From NCBI RefSeq assembly GCF_003265705.1, contig NW_020312867.1:7565470-7629469 (forward strand): a stretch of DNA of 64,000 bases, in the 5' to 3' direction. Shown one piece after another: positions 10,029 to 22,515 of this stretch. The position numbers and the translations under genes were made by a program. The DNA is from Callorhinus ursinus. Lineage: Eukaryota; Chordata; Mammalia; Carnivora; Otariidae. The notes beneath the pieces were generated by a model. It made no database searches, was not told the origin of the DNA, and was given only the letters and a program-made list of their open reading frames with translations. Positions within the stretch are counted from its first letter, which is position 1, and each line of letters begins with the position of its first letter.

Positions 10029-11600
10029 TTGAAGTAAGCAAGATGGTGGAATAGGAGGCCCCTGGATCAAGTCCTCCTGACAGAAATACAAATGAGCAAC
10101 TGTCCACAGACAAGATGCCTTCGTGAAAATCTCAGAACTTGGGAGTGAGGCTGAAGCATGTCCTTTGAAGCACAAAAAAACAAGAAAATCTACTTTAGAA
10201 AGGTAAGAAGAGCAGGTTCACTTTGACCATAGCACCCCTCCCCCAGGCCAACAGTGCCACACCAAGAGTGATCTTCTGGGTCCACGATTTCTCCAGTGGA
10301 GAAAAGAGGACCAGAAGCAGACATTCAGCCTCCCCAGCATTTCTGGGTCACTCCCTGGAAGCCCACTTCCATCTTGGAGAACAATGTTCTTTCTGTCAGA
10401 TAACTGACAGACCTAGACCACAGGAAGGCAGATGGAACAAAGAAGGGTGGGGCTCACAATGACCAGCAAGTGGATCTTAGAATTGCAACCATATCCCAGC
10501 CAGTGACCTTACCCAAAGAGAGAGGCCAGCCAGTGGCTACTCCCACCTGTGAACCCAAGTCAACAGCCCCTCTGACCAGAGAACACAGTCAGCATTTCTG
10601 CCTGGCCTCAGCCAGTGGTCCAACCCAGCTGTAGAGCATAGACTATGGCCCTGCTTAATCATGGTACACAGTCAGGGACCCTGCCCAACCACAGAGAACA
10701 GCCAGTGACTCCACTGGACCGGAGAGCCAAGCCAACACCTCCAACCAACCACAGTGCACAACCTGCAGCCCTGCCCAATTGCAGGCCACAGCCAGTAGCC
10801 CCACCAAACAATGAAGCACAGCCTGCAGCTTCACTTAAACATAAAATCTAGCTAGAAGCACCACTTCACCAGCCAGTGGTTTTGCAACCCCATCCAATCA
10901 GGGGTGATTGCAAAAACTAGCTAGTGACCCTGCGCAGTTACTGAGTCCAGCCAGTGGTTTTGCAACCCCATCCAATCAGGGGTGATTGCAAAAACTAGCT
11001 AGTGACCCTGCGCAGTTACTGAGTCCAGCCAGCGGCAGAAGGAGCCCAGCCTGCATTCACACCCACCTGGTGAGCCCAGCAACTGGCCCTGCCTGACCAC
11101 AGATCCCAACAGGCAACTCTGCTGGACTACAGAACCCAGCCAGTGGATGGGAGCCCAGCCAGCAGCATTACCAAAGCTCACAGCATAAGCAGGAGCTCCC
11201 TCCAAATAGAAACCCTAGGGCAAACCCCACCTGCCGGTGAAAGGTCTGAGCTAACCCATCAAGAAACCTGGGCTAAACTGAGTCATGAAGGTCTTTCCAT
11301 CCAAAGTGAACCTGTATAGGCTAGAAGAGGTGACTCCTTCCTCAAATGCAGAGACACCAATACAAGGATACAAGGATCACAAAGAGTCAGGGAAAATGAC
11401 ACCACCCAGGAAAACTAGTAAGATTCCAATGACCGATCCTTAAAAATAGAGATACGTGAATTGACTGAAAAAGAATTCAGAATAATCATCTTACAGAAGT
11501 TCAGTGAAGTACAAGAAAACACAGATAGTCAACTAAACAATATTAGGAAAACAATACTTAAACAAAATAAGTTCAAAAAAAAAAAGAAAAAGAAATCACT
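10029..11600 (+). mobile_element. Old L1 5' UTR and start of ORF1
   Basis: Starts with the L1 5' hallmark AAGATGGTGGAATAGGAGGC. A long C-rich 5' UTR follows, built from imperfect CCAGCCAGTGG-type units. After it comes ORF1-like sequence (AAAAGAATTCAGAATAATCA and CAACTAAACAATATTAGG). The reading frames at 10223-10462 and 10645-10851 are repeat-driven and not genes. Confidence 0.75.
10869..11024. repeat. Two identical 78-bp tandem units inside the L1 5' UTR
   Basis: Copies at 10869-10946 and 10947-11024 start with CCAGCCAGTGGTTTTGCAAC and appear identical. A third partial start is at 11025. Confidence 0.93.
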
Positions 11601-11616
11601 TTAAAAAAAATTCCTA

Positions 11617-11770
11617 GGGGCACCTGAGTGTCTCAGATGGTTAAGAGGCCAGTTCTTGATTTTGGCTTAGGTGACAATCTCAGGGTTGTGAGATCGAGCC
11701 CAGCATTCATTAAATATGCTTAAGATTCTCTCTCTCCCTCTCCCTTTGCCCCTCCTCCCCCCAAAAAAAC
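11617..11770 (+). mobile_element. Carnivore SINE (older, diverged)
   Basis: GGGGCACCTGAGTGTCTCAG head, shortened pyrimidine middle and short A tail. Confidence 0.85.
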
Positions 11771-11774
11771 CTAG

Positions 11775-13485
11775 AGCGGAAGTTTTCATGACTGACTGAC
11801 CAAAGGCACAATCCAAGATGAAGTAATTGATAAGGTAAACTTAATTAAAATTAAAAACTTCTGCCCTTGCAAAAGACAATGTCAGGAACATGAGAAGACA
11901 AGCCACAGATTGGGGAAAAATATTTTCAAAAGACACATCTGATAAAGGACTGTTATCCAAAAAATACAAAGAATTCTTAAAACTCAATAATAAAAAAATA
12001 AAAAACTCAAGTAAAAAAAAATGGGCTAAAGACATTAGCAGACACTTCAACAAGAAGACACACAGATGGCAAATAAACATGTGAAAAGATGTTACACATC
12101 ATACGTCGTCAGGGAAATTCAAGTTAAAACAACAGTGAGATATCATTACACATCTATTGGAATGGCCAAAATCCAAACACTGACAACACTAAATACTGGT
12201 GAAGATGTGTAACAACAGGAACACTCATTCATTGCTGGTGGGGATGCAAACCAGCACAGCCAATTTGAAAGACAGCTTGGTGATTTCTCACAAAACTAAT
12301 GATTCAGCAATTGTGCTTCCTCAGTACAGGTATCCCCCACTTCCCAAAAGTTCACGTTATACCACTTCACTTGGACAAAAGCCGTCCATTAGTACTGTTT
12401 TCACTAACCAAAAGAAATCTTAAGAGGATTCTTGCTTTTACAAAAAAAGGCAAAAAATGAAAATAACATTTAGTGTTTGTTTTGCAGCAAGCTGTTATAG
12501 AGGCAGCGCACCCTGAGTAATGACAGTGACACCGCCAAGCCCCTGCCCCCAGATCTACACTCAGCATCTCAGCATCAAGCTGCCAGGGCTTTAAACTGGA
12601 TCAGTGAGCATCTGTGCTTTATCTCAATTTAATTTGTGCATTCATTGACAAGATGTGTCTAAAGGTGTCGGAAAAGCCTAAAGAAAGGGTACTTTTCAGT
12701 TCTGGGAACATCCTCAAATTTTTCAATATAAATTAATGATAACTATCTCTTCACTTTACACCATTTCATCTCACAAAAGATTTCATAGGAATGCTCCACT
12801 TTTGGATAGTGGGGGAAACCTGTATTTACCTAAAGGAATTGAAAGCTTACGCCCACACAAAAACCTGCATACAGAAGTTTAAAGCAGCTTTGTTCATAAT
12901 TGCCAAAATGTGGAAACAACCAAGATATACTTCAGAAGGTAAAGGGATAACAACTGTGATACATCTTGACAACGGAATATTATTCAGTGCCAAAAAGAAA
13001 TGGGCTATTAAGCCATAAGCAGACATGGAAGAAACTTAAATGCGTATGACTAAGTGAAAGAAGCCAATTTCAGAAAGACACAAACTGTATGATTACAACT
13101 GTATGACATTTTTTAAAAAGGAAAAACTATGGAGACAAAGATTAGAGTTGGCAGGGATTGGGGTGGGGGGATGGATGAGTAGGTGGAGCACAGGAAGTAT
13201 TTAAGGTAGTGAAACTATTCTGTGATACTAGAATGATGAATCCATGTAAATACATTTGCCTGAAGCCATAGAAAATACAACACCAAGAGTGAACCATAAT
13301 GTAAACTGTGGATTTTAGTAATTATTATACGCTAATTGTAGCAAATAAACCACTCTGCTGGAGTTTGTTGATAATGGTGAAGGCTATGCATGTGCAGGGG
13401 CAGGGAGTGTATGACAGATCTCTGTATCTTCCTTGCAACAATTGCAACAATTTTGCAATGAACCTAAAATTTCATTTAAAAAATA
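11775..13485 (+). mobile_element. Old L1 ORF2 C-terminus and 3' end, split by a DNA transposon
   Basis: L1 phrases AAAACTTCTGCCCTTGCAAA, AAAAGACACATCTGATAAAG and a late 3' part are present with frame breaks. The element is interrupted at 12325 and resumes at 12823. Confidence 0.8.
12327..12822. mobile_element. Tigger/pogo-type DNA transposon remnant (496 bp, 25-bp inverted ends, TA duplication)
   Basis: The left end CAGGTATCCCCCACTTCC pairs with the inverse of the right end GGATAGTGGGGGAAACCTG; over 25 bases only a few positions differ. TA dinucleotides at 12325-12326 and 12823-12824 are the expected Tc1/mariner target duplication, and the host L1 reads across the joined site. There is no transposase frame, so it is non-autonomous or internally deleted. 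The exact subfamily name needs a library search. Confidence 0.88.
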
Positions 13486-13493
13486 AAGTCCTG

Positions 13494-13918
13494 GGGTGCC
13501 TGGGTGGTTCAATTGGTTAAGCATCCAAATTTTTTTAAGATTTTTTATTTATTTATTTGACACAGAGAGTGACAGCGAGAGGGAACACAAGCAGGGGGAG
13601 TGGGAGAGGGAGAAGCAGGCTTCCTGCCTAGCAGAGAGCCTGATGCGGGGCTCGATCCCAGGACCCCAAGGTCACGACCTGAGCCGAAGGCAGTCGCTTA
13701 ACCAACTGAGCCACCCAGGCGCCCCAGCATCCAACTCTTGATTTCAGCTCAGGTCATGATCTCCAGATCACGAAATCAAGCCCCACATCAGGCTCCACGC
13801 TCAGCACTAGTCTGCTTGAGATTCTTTCTCCCTCTCCCACTGCCCCTTCTGCCTGTGCTCTCTCTCTCTCTCTCTCTCTCAAATAAATGAATGAATGAAT
13901 GAATAAATCTTTAAAAAA
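13494..13918 (+). mobile_element. Carnivore SINE split by another SINE
   Basis: GGGGTGCCTGGGTGG head at 13494-13528, then a foreign antisense SINE. The body resumes at 13726 (AGCATCCAACTCTTGATTTC) and ends in (AATG)n and poly-A at about 13918. Confidence 0.93.
13529..13725 (-). mobile_element. Carnivore SINE, antisense, nested in the SINE at 13494-13918
   Basis: Antisense SINEC flanked by AGCATCCAA at 13520-13528 and 13726-13734. It is younger than its host. Confidence 0.94.
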
Positions 13919-13930
13919 AAAAAAGAGGGC

Positions 13931-14129
13931 GGGGCACCTGGGTGGCTCAGTCATTAAGCATCTGCCTTCGACTCAGGTCATGATCCCAGGGTCCTGGGAT
14001 GAGCCCGGCATCGAGCTCCCTGCTCAGCAGGGGGCCTGCTTCTCCCTCTCCCACTCCCCCTGCTTGTGTTCCCTCTCTCACTGTCTCTCTCTGTCAAATA
14101 AATAAATAAAATCTTTAAAAAAAAAAAAA
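13931..14129 (+). mobile_element. Carnivore SINE
   Basis: GGGGCACCTGGGTGGCTCAG head and AAATAAATAAATAAAATCTT tail with a 13-base A run. It abuts the 5' end of the next L1. Confidence 0.95.
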
Positions 14130-15024
14130 GAGGGGGAGAAGAAAAGATGGCGGAGGAGTAGGGGACCCTATTCCAACTGGTCCCCAGAATTTAGTTGGAT
14201 ATCTACCAGACCACTCTGAACACCCACGAAATCAGCCTGATGTGTAAGAAGATAGATCTGGATCTCTACAAACAGAATATCGCAGGCAGTTGGTTTCAAG
14301 GTACAAAGTGGGGAACCGTGATTCCGCCAGCAGATGTCGGAGGATAAATGGCAACTGGAGGGAGCCTGCCCGTGGGGAACCTGCACAACCTGTGAACAAC
14401 AGCCTCCCGTGCTGGGGACTGGGCACAGACTTGCAGACCGGTAGTGGCATGGAAAGGACTTTAGGGCAGCCCCCCAGATGGAAACCAGAGTGGCAGGGCC
14501 ACACGTGCGAACTGGGGGCAGCTGGTGGTTTTAGAAGCACAAAGGGCAGAGATGTGCCCCCATCTGGAGGCGAGGACTGGGAGCGCTGCGGAGCGGCGCA
14601 CAACCCAGGACACTGCAGTTTATAGCAGCACGGACAGAAAGGGAGAGAGGTGGACTGGAGAGTTCACTGAAGAACAGACTGCGATCTCTCTGCTCTGAAG
14701 CAGAGGGTTGGAAACAGTCTCTTCTGCTCTGACTCTCAGAAGAGACACAGAAAGCTGTCAGGGAAAGCCGCCAGAGAAAGCCGCCACAGAACAAAAGCCC
14801 CAAAAAACTAGTTCCCACTGAGCCCATCCCCTGCCACAGGGGGCAGGGCAACTCTGCCCAAACAGGGTTGCCTGAGTAACAGCACAGCAGGCCCCTCCCC
14901 AAGAAGACAGGCTGGGAGAACAAGAGGCCAGCAACCCTAAGGTCCCAAGAAAACAGGTGCATCTTGCTTGGGTTGTGGCCAATAATTTGGACTCTGTACA
15001 TTCCCTCAACCACCCATCAACAGA

Positions 15025-15943
15025 ATGACTAGGAGGAGGAACCCCCAAAATAGGAAAGACTCAGAGATTATGACTTATGCCACAGATTTACAAATGGATT
15101 CAGATATAACGAAGATGTCAGAGATGGAATTCAGACTAGCAATTGTGAAGACAATAGCTAGAATGGAGAAATCAATTAATGACAACATAGAGTCTCTAAG
15201 GGCAGAAATGAAAGCTGAATTGGCAGAACTTAAAAATGCCATCAATGAGATCCAAGCTAATCTAGATAATCTAACAGCCAGGGTAAGTGAGGCAGAAGAA
15301 CGAATCAGTGACCTGGAAGACCATTTAATAGATAAAAAGGGAAAAGAGGAGGCCAGGGAAAAACAACTCAGAATCCATGAAAATAGAATCAGAGAAATAA
15401 GTGACACCATAAAGGGTTCCAATGTCAGAATTATTGGAATCCTGGAGGGGGTGGAGAGAGAGAGAGAGGACTAGAAGATATATTTGAGCAAATCATAGCT
15501 GAGAACTTCCCTAATCTGGGGAATGAAACAAACATTCGTGTCCTAGAGGCAGAGAGGACCCCTCCCAAGATCCAGGAAAACAGGCCAACACCCCAGCATG
15601 TAATAGTAAAACTTGCAAATCTTAGAACCAAGGAAACCATCTTAAGGGCAGTTAGGGAGAGGGGAAGCTATTCCTTACGTACAGAGGGAGGAACATCAGA
15701 ATAACGTCACACCTATCCACAGAGACCTGGAAAGCCAGAAAGGCCTGGCAAGACATATTCAGGGTACTAAATGAGAAGAACATGCAGCCAAGAATACTTT
15801 ATCCAGCAAGGCTGTCATTTAGAATGGATGGAGAGATGCAGAGCCTCCAAGACTGGCAGAAACTGAAAGAATATGTGATCACTAAGCTGGCCCTGGAAGA
15901 AATATTAAGGGGGGATTCTGTAAAAGGAGAAAGACCCCAAGAG
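15025..15943 (+). pseudogene. L1 ORF1 (RNA-binding ORF1p), frameshifted
   Basis: ORF1p is the RNA-binding partner of the L1 ribonucleoprotein. From the ATG at 15025 a 149-codon frame has the expected order: a polar amino end, then a coiled-coil-like region rich in E, K, L and I (about residues 60-120), then the start of the RRM (N-V-R-I-I-G-I). The frame is lost at a (GA)n run at about 15457-15470. The rest of the RRM and C-terminal domain (for example the KTRILYPAK-like stretch at about 15790) is recognisable in other frames to about 15943. Confidence 0.8.
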
Positions 15944-16778
15944 TGATATACAACAGAAATTTACAGGGACAATCTATAAAAACAAGGTCTTCACAGGCAA
16001 CATGATGACAGTTAATTCATATCTTTCAATAATCACTCTCAACGTGAATGGCCTAAATACTCCCATAAAATGGCACAGGGTTGCAGATTGGATAAAAAGA
16101 CAGGACCCATCCGTATGCTGTCTACAAGAGACTCATTTTGAACCTAAAGATACATCCAGACTGAAAATGAAGGGATAGAGATCCATCTTCCATGCCAGCA
16201 GACCTCAAAAGAAAGCTGGGGTAGTAATTCTTATATCAGACAAATTAGATTTTAAACTAAAGACTGTAGATAGAGACACAGAAGGACACTATATCATTCT
16301 TAAAGGGTCTATCCAAGAAGATCTAACAACTGTAAATATCTACGCCCCCAACATGGGAGAAGTCTTCTACATAAGCCAACTATTAAAATAAAGTCATATT
16401 GATAACAGTACGTTAATTGTAGGAGACCTCAATACTCCACTCTCAGCAGTAGACAGATCATCTAAGCAGAAAATCAACAAGGAAACAAGAGCTTTGAATG
16501 ACACACTGGACCAGACGGACCTCATAGATATATACAGAACATTCCACCCTAAAACAACAGAATACTCATTCTTCTCAAGAGCACATGGAACTTTCTCCAG
16601 AATAGACCACATACTGGGTCACAAATCAGGTCTCAACCGATACCAAAAGATTGATATTATTCCCTGCATATTCTCAGACCATAATGCTTTAAAACTGGAA
16701 CTCAATCACAAGAAAAAATTTGGCAGAAATTCAAACATTTGGAAGCTAAAGACCACTCTGCTCAAGAATGTTTAGGTC

Positions 16779-16976
16779 GGGGCGCCTGGGTGGCTCAGTC
16801 ATCAAGCATCTGCCTTCGGCTCAGGTCATGATCCCAGCGTCCGGGGATTAAGCCCCACGTTGGGCTCCCTGCTCTACAGGAAGCCTGCTTCTCCATCTCC
16901 CACTTCCCCTGCTTATGTTCCCTCTCTTGCTGTGTCTCTCTGTCAAATAAATAAATAAAATCTTAAAAAAAAAAAA
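16779..16976 (+). mobile_element. Carnivore SINE inside the L1, with target-site duplication
   Basis: Flanked by AAGAATGTTTAGGTC at 16764-16778 and 16977-16991. L1 ORF2 reads on across the site. Confidence 0.96.
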
Positions 16977-19109
16977 AAGAATGTTTAGGTCAACTAGGAA
17001 ATCAAAGAAGAACTTAAACAATTCATTGAAACCAATGAGAATGAAAACACATCTGTCCAAAACCTATGGGATACTGCAAAGGCAATCCTAAGGGGGAAAT
17101 ACATAGCCATCCAAGCCTCACTGAAAAAAACAGAAAAATCCCAAATTCACCAACTAACTCTACACCTTAAAGAACTAGAGAAAAAGCAACAAATGATGCC
17201 TAAGCCATGCATTAGAAGAGAAATAATTAAGATTAGAGCAGAGATCAATGAATTAGAAACCAGAAACACAGTAGATCAGATCAACGAAACTAGAAGCTGG
17301 TTCTTTGAAAGAATTAATAAGATCGATAAACCCACTGGCCAGACTTATCCAAAAGAAAAGAGAAAGGACCCAAATTAATAAAATTATGAATGAAAGGGGA
17401 GAGATCATGACTAACACCAAGGAAATAGAAACAATTAGAAATTACTATCAACAACTATATGCCAAAAAACTGAGCAATCTGGATGAAATGGATGCCTTCC
17501 TGGAAACCTATAAGCTGCCAAGACTTATTTTTCAAAGTGCAAGAACAAACAATGCTAAAATTTGTATGGAATCAGAAAAGAACCCAAATCTCCAAGGAAA
17601 TGTTGAAAAAGAGAAACAAAGCTGTGGGCATCATGTTGCCTGATTTAAAGCAGTGATCACCAAGACAGCATGGTACTGGCACAAAAACAGACATATAGAC
17701 CAATGGAACAGAATAGAGAGTCCAGATACGGACCCTCAACTCTATGGTCAAATAATGTTCAACAAAGCAGGAAAAAATATGCAATGGAAAAAAGACTGTC
17801 TCTTCAATAAACGGTGCTGGGAAAATTGGACAGCCACATGCAGAAGAATGAAACTCGACCATTCTCTAACACCATACACAAAGATAAAGGCAAAATGGAT
17901 GAAAGACCTCAATGTGAGACAGGAATCCATCAAAATCCTAGAGGAGAACATAGGCAATAACCTCTGACATTGGCCACAGCAACTTCTTTCAAGATACATC
18001 TCCAAAAGCTAGTGAAACAAAAGCAAAAATGAACTTTTGGGACTTCATCAAGATAAAAAGCTTCTGCACAGCAAAGGAAACAGTCAACAAAACAAGGAGG
18101 CAACCCACAAAATGGGAGAAGATATTTGCAAATGACACTACAGACAAAGGGCTGGTATCCAAGATCTATAAGGATCTTCTCAAACTCAACACCCAAAAAA
18201 CAAATAATCAAGTCAAAAAATGGACAGAAGACATGAACAGACACTTCTCTGAAGAAGACATACAAATGGCTAACAGACACATGAAAAAATACTCATCATC
18301 ATTATCCATCAGGGAAATTCGAATTAAAACCACATTGAGATACCACCTTACACTAGTTAGAATGGCAAAAATTGACAGGGCAAGAAACAACAAATGTTGG
18401 AGAGGTTGTAGAGTCTTACACTGTTGGTGGGAATGCAAGTTGGTACAGCCACTTTGGAAAACGGTGCGGAGGTTCCTCAAAAAATTAAAAATAGAGCTAC
18501 CCTATGACTCAGCAATTGCACTCCTGGGTATTTACCCCAAAGACACAGATGTAGTGAAAAGAAGGGCCATATGCACCCCAATGTTCATAGCAGCAATGTC
18601 GGCAATAGCCAAACTGTGGAGAGAGCCGAGATGCCCTTCAACAGATGAATGGATAAAGAAGATGTGGTCCATGTATACAATGGAATATTACTCAGCCATC
18701 AGAAAGGATGAATACCCAACTTTTACATCAACATGGATGGGACTGGAGGAGATGATGCTAAGTGAAATAAGTCAAGCAGAGAAAGTCAATTATCATATGG
18801 TTTCACTTATTTGTGGAACATAAGGAATAGGAGGGAGGACATTAGGAGAAGGAAGGGAAAAATGAAGGGGGGGAATCGGAGGGGGAGACGAACCATGAGA
18901 GACTATGGACTCTGAGAAACAAACTGAGGGTTCTAGAGGGGAGGGGGGTGGGGGGATGGGTTAGCCTGGTGATGGGTATTAAGGGGGGCACGTACTGCAT
19001 GGAGCAGTGGGTGTTATACGAAAACAATGAGGTGTGGATCACCACATCAAAAACTAATGATGTATTGTATGGTGACTAACATACATAATAAAATTAAATT
19101 AAAAAAAAA

Positions 19110-20470
19110 GAGGAGGTGGAAGAGAAGAAGGAGCAAACAATTACCAAAATATCAAACTAAAAAGCTCCTACTCAACAAAGGAAACAACCAATAGAGTGAA
19201 AAGGCAATCTATGGAAAAGCTGTGAACATTTGTAAACCACATAATCTGATAAGAAATTAATACCCAAAATATTAAAGGAAATCCAACAACTCAGTAGTAA
19301 AAGAAAAATTAAACTGATTTTTAAAAATGGGTAAAATTTAATGGAGGGCAGAAGAGAACATGTGTGGCTTATAAATATCATTTTGTCACATTAAAATAAT
19401 AATAATAAAAAATAAAAATGGGTAGAAAACCTCAATAGAAATTTCTCCAAAAATATACAAATGGCCAACAAGCATATGAAAGGGGTGCTTGACAACACTA
19501 ACCATTAGGGAAATAAATGCAAATCAAAACCACAATGAGATTATTACCTTATGCCTCTTAGGATGTCTATTATCGTTGTGCCTGGGTGGCTCAGTCGTTA
19601 AGTGTCTGCCTTTGGCTCAGGTCATGATCCCGGGGTCCTGGGATCAAGCCCCACATTGGGCTCCCTGCTCCACGGGAAACCTGCTTCTCCCTCTCCCACT
19701 CCCCCTGCTTGTGTTCCCTCTTTCATTGTGTCTCTCTCTGTCAAATAAATACATAAAATCTTAAAAAAAAAAAAAGATGTCTATTACCAATAAAACAAAG
19801 TTAACAAGTGTTGGCAAGGATATGCAAAAATTCGGAGCCCTTGTACATTGTTGTTGAGAATGTAAATTGGTTTAGCCACTATGGAAAACAGTATGGAGGT
19901 TCCTCAAAAAATTAAAAATATAACTACCACAACGATCCACCAATCCTATTCCTGGGTATATAACCAAAGGAAATGAAATCACTATCTCAAAGAGATATCT
20001 GCATTCATTTTCACTGCAGTATTATTCACAATAGTCAATGCATGGAGTAATCTAAATGTCCATTGATGAATGAATGGATAAGAAAATGTCGTATTTATAT
20101 ATAACAGAATATTATTCACCCTTACTAAAAAAGGAAATCCTGCCATTTGTGACACCATGGGTGATTCTGGAGGATATTACATTAAGTGAAATAAGTCAGA
20201 CACAGAAGAAGAGATGCTACATGATCTTACTTAAATAAGGAATCTACATTAACCAAACACACAGAAGCAGAGAGTAGAATGGTGGTCACCAGGGACTGGA
20301 GGGAAGATGAAATGGAGAAATTTTGGTCAAAGAGTACAAAGTTTCATTTATACAAACATGAATAAGTACTGTACAGCACAGTGCCCACAGTTAAGAATAC
20401 AGCATTGTATACTTAAAAATTTGCTAAAACAGTGTATCTTATGTTTAGAGTTCTTATCACAAAATAAGTT
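19110..20470 (+). mobile_element. Old L1 ORF2 C-terminus and 3' end
   Basis: Diverged L1 phrases: AAAAAGCTCCTACTCAACAA, TATGGAAAACAGTATGGAGG, and CATGGGTGATTCTGGAGG near 20157. A SINE interrupts it at 19574-19775. Confidence 0.78.
19574..19775 (+). mobile_element. Carnivore SINE with target-site duplication
   Basis: Flanked by GATGTCTATTA at about 19562 and 19776. Confidence 0.94.
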
Positions 20471-20484
20471 AAAAAACAGATTTT

Positions 20485-20600
20485 AGGGGCCCCTGGCTGG
20501 CTCAGTTGGAGGACTGTGTGACTCTTGATCTCAGGGCCATTAGTTCAAGCCCCATGTTGGGTGTAGAGATTACATAAATAAATAAAACTTTAAAAAAAGT
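20485..20600 (+). mobile_element. Short older tRNA-type SINE
   Basis: GGGGCCCCTGGCTGGCTCAG head, CAAGCCCCATGTTGGGTGTA body and an AATAAAACTTTAAAA tail. It belongs to the short branch of the family. Confidence 0.85.
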
Positions 20601-20619
20601 AATTTAAATTAATTAAAAA

Positions 20620-21690
20620 TAATAAAAAATAGATTTTAAATGATAAAATATTAAATGTTCAAGTGTAAAAAAATAAATTTTAAATGTCGGAAGATTTTAA
20701 ATAGATTCTAAATTACTTTTGGAGGCCACACATGTTTATGAGCATATGGTGTTGATTGTGGTGATGGTTTCATAGGTATATACCTATCTCCAAACTCATC
20801 AAATTGCATACATTAAGTATATACATCTTTTTGTACGCCAAAGTGGTTTAAAAAAAAGAAAGCCATTTTCAGATAAAGGAAAACTAGCAGACCTGCTCTA
20901 AAAAAAATGCTGAAGAAATTTCTTCCCAAGAAAGGGGCTGGGGGAGGAAGGGTGGAACAGAAGGAAATGGAACTTCAACAATGAAGGAAGAGCAACAGAA
21001 ATGGTAAATATTCTGGTAAATATAATAGACTAGTCTTTCTTCTTAACAGCTTTAAAATATGTATAGCAACTGAGAGCAATGATTATAACATGTCTCATGG
21101 GGTTTTTATTATATGTAAATGTAATACATATGACAACAAAAAGAGGATAGTATAAAGGGACTTACATAGTGGTAAGAATACTACATTCCACTTGAAATAA
21201 TAAAATAATCATTCTATGTAGATTATGAAAAGGTAATTGTAATCCCTAGAGAAATCACCATAAAACTATATGGTCAAAAAAAAAAAAACTAAAAAAATTT
21301 TAAAGAGATACTAGAAACATATTTAAATAATCCAAAAGAAGGCAGAAAAGGTGGGGCACCTGGGTGGCTCAGTCGTTAAGCATCTGCCTTCGGCTCAGGT
21401 CATGATCCCAGGGTCCTGGGATCGAGCCCCACATCGGGCTCCCTGCTCAGCGGGAAGCCTACTTCTCCCTCTCCCACTCCCCTGCTTGTGTTCCCTCTCT
21501 GGCTGTCTCTCTGTCAAATAAATAAATAAAATCTTAAAAAAAAAAGGCAGAAAAGGTGAAATAGGGAGGTCAAAAGACAGAGAACAAACAGAAAACAAAT
21601 ACTAAAACAGTAGACCAAAATCCAAACATATTGATAATCATAGTACATGTAAATGATTTAAATACACAAATTAAAAACTGGATGGATTTT
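20620..21690 (+). mobile_element. Old L1 fragments, split by a SINE
   Basis: AT-rich, strongly diverged. L1-type wording such as AAAAAAATGCTGAAGAAATT (20905) and an A-rich internal part are visible. There is no coding frame of note. Boundaries are uncertain. Confidence 0.5.
21353..21543 (+). mobile_element. Carnivore SINE with target-site duplication
   Basis: Flanked on both sides by AAGGCAGAAAAGGTG. Confidence 0.95.
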
Positions 21691-21724
21691 TTTTCACTAG
21701 ACAATTAGTGACCCATAGAAGATC

Positions 21725-22515
21725 CAGGGCTTATTTTAATATTTTTTAATTGTCATAAAACAGATATAACATAAAATTTACCATCTTAACCATTTCTAAG
21801 TGTATAATTCAATAGTGTTACATACATTCACATTTTGTGCAACCAATTTCCAGAATTCTTTTCATCTTGCAAATCTGAAACTCTTTACCCATTAAACAAT
21901 AACTCCTCATTTTCACCTCCCCTCATCTTCTGGAAACCACACTTCTATTTTCTGTATCTATGAATTTGACACCTCTAGGTACCTCATATAAGAGGACTCA
22001 TACAGTATTTGTCTTTATTTTGACTGGCTTATTTCATATAGTATAATGTCCTCAAGGTTCATTCATATTACAGCACATTTCAGAATGTCCTTCATTTTAA
22101 AATATGCATACTATTCCATAGTATGTATATATCACATTTTGTTTATCCATTCATCTCTGATAACTTGTGTTGCTTCCACTTTTTGATTATCATTAATAAC
22201 ACTGCTATAAACATGAGTGTATAAATACATCTTCTAAACCCTGCTATCAGTTATTTGGGGCATACACCCAGAAGTGGAATTGCTGGATCATAGGGTAGTT
22301 CTATTTTAATTTTTTGAGGACTTGTCATACTATATTACCCTTAGCAACTGCACCATTCTACATTCCCGTCAACAGTGCACAAGAGTTCCAGTTTCTCTAC
22401 ATCCTCACCAACTCTTGTTATTTTCTGGGATTTTTGATAGTAGTCACCCAATGGGTGTGAAGTGATATCTCATTGTGGTTTTGATTTGCATTTCCCTAAT
22501 GATGAATGATGTGTT
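21725..22515 (-). mobile_element. Antisense old L1 3' part
   Basis: On the - strand this reads as the L1 ORF2 end and 3' UTR. The + strand shows the familiar inverses, such as GAAGTGGAATTGCTGGATCA at 22272 and AGTGATATCTCATTGTGG at 22460. Confidence 0.85.

Larger units (their letters stand above)
14130..19107 (+). mobile_element. L1 with 5' UTR, ORF1, endonuclease part and 3' UTR, but lacking the reverse-transcriptase core
   Basis: The 5' end shows AAGATGGCGGAGGAGTAG (14144). ORF1 starts at 15025. ORF2 starts near 16014, and the endonuclease opening phrase (N-V-N-G-L-N) is readable. At about 17521-17532 the sequence jumps from the mid-ORF2 phrase AACCTATAAGCTGCCAAGAC to the far-downstream TTTTTCAAAGTGCAAGAACA, so much of the RT domain is deleted. 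The C-terminal part (for example 18029-18823) and the carnivore 3' UTR follow to the A tail at about 19107. A SINE interrupts it at 16779-16976. It has many stops and cannot be active. Confidence 0.92.

Noticed and set aside
10223..10851. Proline/glutamine-rich frames
   Set aside because: They lie in the repetitive C-rich 5' UTR of an old L1.
13494..14105. Possible tRNA genes at SINE heads
   Set aside because: The A and B boxes belong to tRNA-derived SINEs. They continue into a SINE body and tail and lack a mature tRNA fold end.
14232..15048. Long - strand frames (123 and 160 codons)
   Set aside because: They are antisense shadows of the L1 5' UTR.
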